Below are positions 26,927-33,397 of a stretch of DNA of 59,656 nt, piece by piece (the stretch's first letter is position 1; the number at the start of each line of letters is the position of its first letter). Source of the DNA: Deltaproteobacteria bacterium (GTDB lineage Bacteria; Desulfobacterota; Syntrophobacteria; Syntrophobacterales; Syntrophobacteraceae); contig JAJYTC010000004.1 of NCBI GenBank assembly GCA_021793275.1, positions 1 through 59,656 on the forward strand, read 5' to 3'. A program made the translations under genes and the position numbers. The notes below the pieces were generated by a model. The model was given only the letters and a program-made list of their open reading frames with translations. It did not search any database and had not been told where the DNA came from.

Positions 26927-27295
26927 ATGCCTGAAAAGGAAAAGATCGTCTACATTGTAACCCATGGTGGAGAGGACCCCGACAGGGCCACCTTTCCCTT
27001 CATGCTTGCCACGGCTGCGCAAACGATGGACGTGGAAACCGTCGTGACGCTCCAGGGTTCGGGCGTCTACCTGGCGCAAAAGGGCTACCTGGATCATGTC
27101 AATGCCGCGGGGCTACCGCCGCTAAAAGGCCTGGTCGACACATTCCTAAACGAGGGCGGGCAGCTTCTTGTCTGTATTCCCTGAATACGGCAGCGTAAGA
27201 TCGCTGAAAGCGATCTCATTGAAGGCGCGAGTCCGACGATGGCGGCCAATTTGAACCAGCACATTCTCTCGGCCAACTCCACTTTGGTTTACTAG
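26927..27295 (+). CDS. selenocysteine-containing DsrE-family protein (UGA readthrough)
   Basis: DsrE-family proteins accept and transfer sulfane sulfur, often with TusA. A plain reading stops at TGA 27182-27184 after 85 residues. The frame then continues for 36 codons with family-like sequence (IRQRKIAESDLIEGA, ending NSTLVY) to a TAG at 27293. The TGA sits where relatives have Cys, giving the redox motif Cys83-Ile-Pro-Sec86. A stem of 8 perfect pairs with a GAA loop starts 13 bases after the UGA. Full length is 122 residues, normal for the family. GGAGGAG precedes the ATG. A conventional gene caller would truncate it. Confidence 0.88.
27198..27216 (+). promoter_or_regulatory. candidate bacterial SECIS element (DsrE)
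   Basis: AGATCGCT-GAA-AGCGATCT forms an 8-pair stem with a 3-base loop that begins with G. Twenty-one bases separate the UGA from the loop, within the range known for bacterial SECIS elements, which recruit SelB to insert Sec. Confidence 0.82.
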
Positions 27296-27313
27296 TAAAG
27301 GGACGCTACAAGC

Positions 27314-27823
27314 ATGGATATGATGGAAAACGCTGCGCGCGAGCCGGCTGCGCCATTTGACGGCAAGACAATTCTACTTTTTTCCGACGATCTGGACAAA
27401 GCGCTTGCCGCGCTCGTCATCGCCAACGGCGCCGCGGCAATGGACAGTCCGGTCACCATCTTTTTTGCCTTCTGGGGGTTGAACATTTTGCGAAAGCAGG
27501 CGACTCGAAAAGGAAAGGACCTGCTGTCCAGGATGTTCGGATTTATGATGCCCAAAGGCTCGGAAAAACTCAAGCTCTCCAAGCTCCACATGATGGGGAT
27601 GGGCACCACGATGATGAAGCAAGTAATGAGGAAGAAAAATGTAAAGCTCCTCCCCGACCTGATCGCCGCAGCAAAGGATGCCGGGGTGCGATTCCTGGCC
27701 TGTTCGATGTCCATGGACGTCATGGGGATCTGTAAAGAAGAGATGATAGACGGCGTCGAGGTGGGCGGGGTCGCCACCTTCCTCGGCGCTGCGGAAAAAT
27801 CCAACATGACCCTGTTCATCTGA
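27314..27823 (+). CDS. DsrE/DsrF/DrsH-like protein (DsrE2 type)
   Basis: A 169-residue protein of the DsrE2-like group, with an ILLFSDDLDKALAALVIANG start, a hydrophobic PVTIFFAFWGLNIL stretch and a Met-rich middle (LHMMGMGTTMMKQVM). A Cys in FLACSMSMDVMGI is the likely sulfur-binding residue. It may associate with the membrane. It starts 18 bases after the TAG of the Sec DsrE and is probably last in the operon, giving TusA, DsrE and DsrE2 in one transcript. A large inverted repeat follows the gene. Confidence 0.87.
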   Translation: MDMMENAAREPAAPFDGKTILLFSDDLDKALAALVIANGAAAMDSPVTIFFAFWGLNILRKQATRKGKDLLSRMFGFMMPKGSEKLKLSKLHMMGMGTTMMKQVMRKKNVKLLPDLIAAAKDAGVRFLACSMSMDVMGICKEEMIDGVEVGGVATFLGAAEKSNMTLFI

Positions 27824-27850
27824 GGAACTAAAAATCCTGTTAATCGGGCA

Positions 27851-27914
27851 AATCCTGTCCAAGTTCTTCGCTTTGTCGCCGGGGGCGACGGATTGAAGGA
27901 TTTTGGACAGGATT
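27851..27914. repeat. inverted-repeat element after the tus/hdr/dsrE operon
   Basis: Outer arms AATCCTGTCCAA and TTGGACAGGATT (12 bases, perfect) enclose an inner hairpin GTCGCC-GGG-GGCGAC. It may end the operon or be a REP-like mobile repeat. The rest of the 322-base gap to 28145 holds only a doubtful 30-codon ORF. Confidence 0.6.
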
Positions 27915-27939
27915 AATTGGAATCGAGCCGGAGTTCTGG

Positions 27940-28032
27940 ATGAACCTTCAGAGCCATTATGACCTCGAGGTTCAGTCAGACCGTCTGGCCGGGAAATTGG
28001 AACAGGAAGTCAAGATACACCCGGCAGCCTGA
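27940..28032 (+). CDS. possible 30-residue ORF or gene remnant
   Basis: ATG with GGAG 6 bases upstream starts a 30-codon frame reading MNLQSHYDLEVQSDRLAGKL and then EQEVKIHPAA before TGA. The composition looks protein-like and the ribosome site is good, but there is no recognisable domain. It could be the surviving start of a lost operon gene. Confidence 0.25.
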   Translation: MNLQSHYDLEVQSDRLAGKLEQEVKIHPAA

Positions 28033-28145
28033 ATTCGGACATAAGAGGTTTTCATGGGCCCGCTTTCAGCAATGACCTGCAAAAGACTGCGAGCCCTACC
28101 TGTCGCACAGGACCCTGTTCGTCCGAGGGTCGCTGTTTTTTGGAA

Positions 28146-28688
28146 TCAAGCTTCAGGCCAATGCAGACGGCATGCCTTTTGATCTGCCGAACATTTCTTC
28201 ATCTGGAGCGACAACCTTCGGACGTGCTGCAGTTCCTCTTTAACAAGCAGAGCGACGAGGTCCCTCGCCCTGCCCTCGCAAGTGGCCTCCTGCAGACCGA
28301 GATAAAAGATCACGGAGTCCTTTTCGAACTGGAGGGCGAGCTTCAGGGCGTCTTCGACAGTTACGAGATTTGCCGGTAGGCCGGCCTGTTTTTCTTTAGA
28401 GCCGAAGACATGCTGATCGGCCAGAGAGCGGATGTAGAGGTCGATTTCCTGGTCGGGATCGCTTACCGTGGGACGTTTGAGTTCTTCGGGCATTTCCGAC
28501 AAAATGGCCTCGAAGCGCTTTTTATGTTCGACCTCATCCCTTGCCAGCGAAGTGAACAGTTCGACGATTTCCGGATCACTTACGGCCTGGCGCGCCCTGG
28601 TGTAAAAGTTCAATCCATTTTTCTCGATTTCAATGGCTGCTTGAAACACTTCTCCCGAGCTGAAGCAAAAAAGCATGTGGCCTCCCAT
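28146..28688 (-). CDS. ferritin-like diiron protein (rubrerythrin-related)
   Basis: A 180-residue four-helix ferritin-like protein. The diiron ligands are visible as paired helices: AAIEIEKNGLNFY, DEVEHKKRFEAI (ExxH), ALQFEKDSVIFYLGL and KEELQHVRRLS (ExxH). It lacks the rubredoxin domain of full rubrerythrin. Such proteins reduce peroxide or bind iron in anaerobes. It is convergent with the dsrE operon and divergent from the zinc-ribbon and Sec peroxiredoxin genes, fitting a local oxidant-defence group. Confidence 0.88.
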   Translation of the reverse strand: MGGHMLFCFSSGEVFQAAIEIEKNGLNFYTRARQAVSDPEIVELFTSLARDEVEHKKRFEAILSEMPEELKRPTVSDPDQEIDLYIRSLADQHVFGSKEKQAGLPANLVTVEDALKLALQFEKDSVIFYLGLQEATCEGRARDLVALLVKEELQHVRRLSLQMKKCSADQKACRLHWPEA

Positions 28689-29084
28689 TTTCCCTTGTTT
28701 TGCGCACGCGGCACAGCGATAAATTCAAGATCCGGTCACTATTTTAAGACAATAAATTTTTGATTCTACTACAGGATGACGATTTTCCGTTTATTTTTTC
28801 ACCTTGACACGGTCAATTCCCATAACTACCGATTATAGAATAATAATAGGTCTCCACGATTGTCCCTGCGGAGCCCTGGCACGATACCAGGGGCCGAGTT
28901 GAAAATGTGCCCGGGAACAGTGGGAACCGGGATTTCTCATTACACCTCAGCGGCCCCCGTAGTCAAGATGCCGACCGAAAACAAAGAGCGCCGGGGATAT
29001 TCGGGTGGTTTCCATAAAGGGCCACTGCCCCCGAGTCGGGGCGCATTTCTGAAATTCTCGACAAGAGGTACGAAAGGGAACGTT
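28689..29084 (+). other. intergenic region before the zinc-ribbon gene
   Basis: About 400 bases with an AT-rich part near 28738-28855 that includes TTGACA at 28804 and TATAGAATAATAATAG near 28834. The spacing is too long for a standard promoter, so no promoter is assigned. An open frame upstream of the zinc-ribbon ATG has no ribosome site. Confidence 0.35.
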
Positions 29085-29264
29085 ATGGCCGACAAGGTTG
29101 AAGTTTGCATGTGTGAAAAGTGCGGCAATGAAGCTGAGATGACCGTATCCTGCCAGTGGATCGAAGTGCAGGGACCATCGGGCGAGGTCGAAAAGAAAAA
29201 GAAAGAAACCAGGACCTGCAAGGTCTGCGGCAACGAAGCGGACATGATCATCGACTTTGATTAG
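29085..29264 (+). CDS. small zinc-ribbon protein with duplicated CxxCGNEA motif
   Basis: A 59-residue protein. Two near-identical knuckles, [10 protein letters not shown] and [10 protein letters not shown], are separated by about 35 residues with a Lys/Glu-rich linker ([12 protein letters not shown]). The four Cys probably hold one zinc or iron. AGGGA lies upstream of the ATG; the frame remains open to 28860 without support. It sits 62 bases before the Sec peroxiredoxin and may be co-transcribed. Function is unknown. Confidence 0.72.
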   Translation: MADKVEVCMCEKCGNEAEMTVSCQWIEVQGPSGEVEKKKKETRTCKVCGNEADMIIDFD

Positions 29265-29326
29265 GTCGCTTCAGCACGGTTGGGTTCCTTTTGTTTTTCA
29301 CACCCTCGCTAAGGAGGATAACGAGC

Positions 29327-30034
29327 ATGAGCGAACAAGCAGGCAGTGGTTGTGTGGAACCGGCAAAAGGCCCTATTACAGGCTCTCGGGAGGAATCCGG
29401 TGGCGGCGCCGTCCCGGCAACACCCGCCATAAGCGCGCGGGTGGGGCGGCCGGCGCCGGATTTCGAGGCATCGGCTTTTATGGATGGCGGCTTCAAAAAC
29501 ATCAGGCTCTCGGACTACAGGGGCAAGTGGGTGGTCCTGTGTTTCTATCCCGGGGACTTCACCTTTGTCTGACCCACAGAATTGACGGCAGTTGCCGTTA
29601 AATACCCCGAGCTTCAAAAGAGCGGTGTCGAGGTCCTATCGGTAAGCACCGACAGCCGCTTCTCCCACAAGATCTGGCAGAGCGAGGAACTTTCTAAAAT
29701 GACGCCCGGAGGCGTGCCCTACCCCATGCTCTCCGATGCCGGCGGAGCTATCGGCAAGGTTTACGGGGTCTACGACGAGGCTTCGGGCGTCGATTTTCGC
29801 GGCCGTTTCCTGATCGACCCGGATGGAGTCATCCAGGCGATGGAGATCCTGACGCCGCCGGTTGGGCGACACGTGGGCGAACTCATCCGGCAGATCAAAG
29901 CCTTCCAGCATGTCCGGGAAACCCAGGAGGCCACTCCTTCGGGCTGGAAGCCCGGGAAGCCTACCCTCAAACCCGGTCCGGATTTGGTAGGCATGGTGTG
30001 GCAATGCTGGAAACCCGAGATGGCGGAAGACTAG
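29327..30034 (+). CDS. selenocysteine-containing peroxiredoxin (UGA readthrough)
   Basis: Peroxiredoxins reduce hydroperoxides with a peroxidatic Cys in the motif FTFVCPTEL. Here that codon is TGA (29570-29572), and the frame continues as [14 protein letters not shown] to a TAG at 30032-30034, so residue 82 is predicted Sec. A stem-loop of SECIS type follows. The 235-residue product has an unusual 45-residue Gly/Glu-rich N-terminal extension. The usual resolving Cys near the C-terminus is absent ([10 protein letters not shown] instead of a VCP form), while Cys227 in VWQCWKP could take its place. AAGGAGG precedes the ATG at 9-base spacing. Confidence 0.9.
29582..29601 (+). promoter_or_regulatory. 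candidate bacterial SECIS element (peroxiredoxin)
   Basis: TTGACGGC-AGTT-GCCGTTAA forms an 8-pair stem (one G-U) with G as second loop base. Seventeen bases separate the UGA from the loop, as in known bacterial SECIS elements. Confidence 0.8.
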
Positions 30035-30055
30035 CCGCGTTGAAAAACTGCTGAT

Positions 30056-30081
30056 GGGCTGAGCCCACGCTCAGCCCGTTT
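30056..30081 (+). terminator. terminator after the peroxiredoxin gene
   Basis: GGGCTGAGC-CCAC-GCTCAGCCC, a perfect 9-pair stem, is followed by GTTTTG. It lies 21 bases after the stop codon. The T tract is short. Confidence 0.6.
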
Positions 30082-30150
30082 TGAATGCACCATGTTATGA
30101 TACGGCTTCGATGCGACGGGAGCCGGCGCCCCTGGCGCCAAAAACGCTCA

Positions 30151-30807
30151 CTAAGCACTGGGGGGAAAGCCGGCCTTGGCCTCGAGCTTTGCGATTTCCT
30201 CCCCCGTCATGGCCGAAGGGGCTTTCCGGTCTTCCAGTATCGAGGCATAGAAAAGAATCTTTGCGCAGTGTTCCAGCTTTTCCATGCGCATGCAGGCCTC
30301 CGCCAGGTCCCGGCCGAAAGTTACCGCCCCGTGCCTTTTCAAGAGTATCGCCCGGCTGGCCGCGACATGGGGTTCGATGGACCGGGCGACTTCCTCGCTT
30401 GCCGGGGTCGCATACGGCGCAAGAGGAACTTTTCCGAGCATAAGCCATACCTCGGGCAGAACTTTCGAGTTCAGCGGGAACCCGGCGATCGTGAATGCAG
30501 TTGCCATAGGCGGATGAGCATGAACAATCGCCGAAACGTCCGGCCTCATGCGATAGACCAGCAGGTGCATTCGTATTTCACTGGAAGGCTTTAGAGGACC
30601 TTCCAGAAGCGCCCCTTCCATATCGGTTTTCGCAAGCTCTTCGGCCGCAATGTCTCCCTTTGAAACACCGCCGGGAGTTATCAGAATGCAGTCCGGTCCC
30701 ATCCTGCAACTTACATTGCCGTCGCTTGCCGCGATCAGCCCCCCGCTTTCCAGCTTTCGGCAGACCTTTACTATTTCGAGACGCAAATTCATCTCTTGAC
30801 TATCCAT
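30151..30807 (-). CDS. class II aldolase/adducin-family protein
   Basis: A 218-residue zinc-dependent aldolase-type protein related to L-fuculose-phosphate aldolase and similar enzymes. It has SDGNVSCRMG, the SSEIRMHLLVY segment with its catalytic Glu, zinc ligands in VHAHPP, and RHGAVTFGRDL with the third His. The exact sugar or hydroxy-acid substrate cannot be read. The gene is convergent with the peroxiredoxin and divergent from ftsY and appears monocistronic. Confidence 0.9.
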   Translation of the reverse strand: MDSQEMNLRLEIVKVCRKLESGGLIAASDGNVSCRMGPDCILITPGGVSKGDIAAEELAKTDMEGALLEGPLKPSSEIRMHLLVYRMRPDVSAIVHAHPPMATAFTIAGFPLNSKVLPEVWLMLGKVPLAPYATPASEEVARSIEPHVAASRAILLKRHGAVTFGRDLAEACMRMEKLEHCAKILFYASILEDRKAPSAMTGEEIAKLEAKAGFPPSA

Positions 30808-30930
30808 CCGGCGCCCTCCAAAATCCAGTTGTTTTGACCGGTTCGACCGGTTCTGCTATTGATACGGGCTTTATCATTTCTACATACTATAATTTAGACC
30901 GAATGGGATCTTCGGAGGAGAAGAAAAAAT

Positions 30931-32163
30931 ATGATCAGATGGTTCAAGCGGAAAAAAGGAAAAGGGGCAGTAGAAGTAGAGAGCGTTCCGGGCGGAGCGG
31001 AAGAGTCCCTGGAGCAGGAGACTTCGACCGAGGCGCCGGCGCAGCCGATCGAAGAGATTGGACTCGAAGCCGCACCGGAACCGGCGCCAGAGCCTGAGCC
31101 TGAGCCGGAGCCGGAAACTGAAGCTGAACTTGAAATGTCAGCCCCCGAAGACAGAGGAAGCCTCGATGATGTCGGGCTGGAGGAAGAAGAACCGCCCGAC
31201 GATGAGACCGGGGAGGAGGAAGAAGAGGAAGTCCTGGAAGAAGGGATCCCACGAAAGGGATTTTTCAAGCGCCTTCGCAGCCGCCTCAAAGGAACGCGCG
31301 AAAGATTCGCCAACCGCATAGACCGGCTGGTTCTGGGCAGGAAGGTCATAGACGACGACCTGCTCGATGAACTGGAAGAAATCCTGATTACTTCCGATTT
31401 GGGCGTAAAAACCACCGGCATGCTTCTCAGCAAGGTGGCCGACAAGGTTAAGAGAAAAGAGTTGAGCGATCCCGCAAGGCTCCGCGAACAGATACGATCG
31501 GAAATCAGGTCGGCTCTTACCATCGAAGCCCCCGCGCTCGACTACCGCGCGCACAAGCCGCTGGTCGTCCTGATCGTTGGAGTAAACGGCACGGGAAAGA
31601 CGACGACGACCGGGAAACTGGCCAGCCAGTTGAAACGGCAGGGGCTTAAACCGATGATGGTGGCCTGCGACACATTCCGGGCCGCCGCGGTCGAGCAGCT
31701 GTCCATATGGGGTGAGCGTATCGGCGTTCCGGTGGTGAAGCAGAAGAGCGGGTCGGATCCTTCCGCGGTTGCTTTCGACGCGCTGGATGCAGCGGTTTCG
31801 CGCGATATCGACGTCGTACTGATGGACACCGCAGGCCGCATGCACACCAAAGTCAATCTCATGGAGGAATTAAAGAAGATCCACCGGGTTGTCGACAAAA
31901 AAATGCCGGGCGCGCCGCACGAGGTTTTTCTGGTTTTGGATGCCTCCACGGGCCAGAACGCCCTTTCGCAGGCGAAGCTTTTCAAGGAGGGCATAGGTCT
32001 TACGGGGCTCATTCTTACCAAGCTCGACGGTACGGCCAAGGGCGGCATTGTGGCGGCCATCTGCGACGAACTCCAGGTACCGGTCCGTTATATCGGGATC
32101 GGAGAAAGCATAGACGACCTGCGATCCTTCGACGCCGAGGAATTTACGAATGCGTTGTTTTGA
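30931..32163 (+). CDS. ftsY: signal recognition particle receptor FtsY
   Basis: GTPase that docks SRP-ribosome complexes at the membrane for co-translational insertion. The 410-residue protein has a long acidic A domain (about 1-95, with a Glu-Pro repeat PAPEPEPEPEPETEAE), then the N domain and the G domain: GVNGTGKTTTTGKLA, DTFRAAAVEQL, DTAGRMHTKV and TKLDGTAKGG. GGAGGAG lies upstream of the ATG. It stands alone, followed by a dispersed repeat. Confidence 0.95.
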   Translation: MIRWFKRKKGKGAVEVESVPGGAEESLEQETSTEAPAQPIEEIGLEAAPEPAPEPEPEPEPETEAELEMSAPEDRGSLDDVGLEEEEPPDDETGEEEEEEVLEEGIPRKGFFKRLRSRLKGTRERFANRIDRLVLGRKVIDDDLLDELEEILITSDLGVKTTGMLLSKVADKVKRKELSDPARLREQIRSEIRSALTIEAPALDYRAHKPLVVLIVGVNGTGKTTTTGKLASQLKRQGLKPMMVACDTFRAAAVEQLSIWGERIGVPVVKQKSGSDPSAVAFDALDAAVSRDIDVVLMDTAGRMHTKVNLMEELKKIHRVVDKKMPGAPHEVFLVLDASTGQNALSQAKLFKEGIGLTGLILTKLDGTAKGGIVAAICDELQVPVRYIGIGESIDDLRSFDAEEFTNALF

Positions 32164-32298
32164 GGGGTTGAGGATTCCGGCGGGAACAGAATTGAATCAG
32201 ATCATCCGTGCGGACTCTGATTCTCTCATTGAAAAGTTCTTGTTGGGCTGCGCCGTGCTTAGCCCAACCTACGGTGCTTTGGAAAGTCCCAGCCGAAA

Positions 32299-32385
32299 CC
32301 TCTTGGCGCTTTGCGCCCCGGACACCGGGTGTCCGGGCCACCCCGGTCCTTCGTAACTTTTCGTGGTTTCCGGGTGTCACGTAAA
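32299..32385 (+). repeat. dispersed GC-rich repeat, copy 2
   Basis: Second copy of the element at 11030. It has the hairpins GGCGC-TTT-GCGCC and CCGGACAC-CGG-GTGTCCGG and the shared ACCCCGGTCCTTCGTAACTT tract. It occupies part of the 560-base gap after ftsY. Confidence 0.75.
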
Positions 32386-32461
32386 GGACGTGAAGGAGTG
32401 CTGTGGTTTTTTGGTTCAGAACAAATCAGCCGCTGCTTTCAAGCGGGCTGGATTGATTTTG

Positions 32462-32694
32462 TTGCAGGTAGTTATTAGACTATTATTATCATGTTCCTGG
32501 TAGAATTCCTGCGCGGTCCCCGTAAGAGGGGGGTCCGTTCGTCGGGGAAAGCGCCGAGCGCCCGAGGCGTTGCGGCGAGTAATCGGCAGGGACATGAGCG
32601 GGCGATAACACAAACAACGAGGTGAAGATTGGAGCCACCGAGCGAGGCCCCTCGGATGCGATGAGAATACGCATCGGAGGGGCCTTTCAGTTTT
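32462..32694 (+). ncRNA. candidate structured non-coding RNA
   Basis: A stretch with its own signals but no gene. TTGCAG, a 16-base spacer and TATTAT (32462-32489) could start a transcript near 32497. About 150 bases of GC-rich, self-complementary sequence follow (for example a GTCCC near 32515 able to pair with GGGAC near 32588), ending in a strong terminator. I tested it by eye against 6S, SRP, tmRNA, RNase P and common riboswitch signatures and found no match. Length would be about 200 bases. Confidence 0.4.
32646..32694 (+). terminator. strong intrinsic terminator
   Basis: A 15-pair stem with one mismatch (GGCCCCTCGGATGCG against CGCATCGGAGGGGCC) and a 9-base loop is followed by TTTCAGTTTT. 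The orientation fits transcription on the plus strand. Confidence 0.75.
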
Positions 32695-32725
32695 GTGGGT
32701 CGAGGGTCCGCGGAAAGGGTGAAAA

Positions 32726-32929
32726 CTAACGGGACCCGGCGGATGAACCTTTGCCCTCCAGCGAGCACTTCGTAAAATCGATCTCCTTGCCGCATTTTCC
32801 GCAGATGTGCTTCTTGTTGAATTCATCCGAGAAAATTTCTTTTTCCTGGCCGCATTCCGGACAAAAACACGAGAAGGACTGCAGGTTCTTCAATTGCTCG
32901 AATCCCGGACAGTGTTGCGGTGTCGTCAT
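32726..32929 (-). CDS. small zinc-ribbon protein
   Basis: A 67-residue protein with FCPECGQEKEIF and ICGKCGKEIDF, two CxxC knuckles that would hold one zinc, and a short Ser/Gly tail. AGGAG lies just upstream of the ATG on the minus strand. Function is unknown; related small zinc proteins are common in Desulfobacterota. Confidence 0.75.
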   Translation of the reverse strand: MTTPQHCPGFEQLKNLQSFSCFCPECGQEKEIFSDEFNKKHICGKCGKEIDFTKCSLEGKGSSAGSR

Positions 32930-33056
32930 TTTGTCAGCTCCTCTTTTGGGTATGATGTTTAATTTTCACAAACGCGCATCGGCGCGCGGTATAAAGACCG
33001 ATCCGGCCTCCTCCCGTTGCGGGTTATCGGACCCCCGGAGTGTTCGCGTCGTGGCC

Positions 33057-33275
33057 TCAGGCGAGGCCGAATCCCATGGAACCCAGGTTTCTGAGACTAG
33101 CCCCGGCTTCCTCGACCGTCGCCCCGAGCTTCCACGGCTCCATGAATCCACAGAGCATCAGCTTCCAGCCGTCCTCATCGTAGAAAATGTCGGCATCGTC
33201 GGTACACGCTATGCCGCACCCTTCTTCTCCCAATATTTCATACAGGGTTTCCCTGAGCTGTCGTTCACCTTCCAT
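33057..33275 (-). CDS. small conserved-looking protein of unknown function
   Basis: A 72-residue acidic protein with three Cys (EEGCGIACTDDADIFYDEDG and LMLCGFMEPW). GGAG lies 8 bases upstream of the ATG. The composition is protein-like and distinct from shadow frames, but no domain is recognised. It lies between the zinc-ribbon gene and uvrA on the same strand. Confidence 0.55.
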   Translation of the reverse strand: MEGERQLRETLYEILGEEGCGIACTDDADIFYDEDGWKLMLCGFMEPWKLGATVEEAGASLRNLGSMGFGLA

Positions 33276-33397
33276 ATCCGAATCTCCATTATCGAAATCA
33301 TGACGGCATTTTCAACCGTCTTGTTACGATTCTTCTAATTACGATTTCAATGCCAGGCAATAGAGGCGGCGGGGAGTAGAAGGCCGGAGCTTCACGG

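Noticed and set aside
28804-28840. Possible promoter with TTGACA and TATAGA before the zinc-ribbon gene
   Set aside because: Spacing of about 24 bases is too long for sigma-70.
28870-28888. TGGCAC as a second sigma-54 promoter
   Set aside because: The downstream half (TTGC) is missing at the required distance.
32416-32826. 136-codon minus-strand open frame over the candidate ncRNA
   Set aside because: Runs through the terminator hairpin, has Arg/Ser/Pro-rich composition and overlaps the end of a better-supported zinc-ribbon gene.
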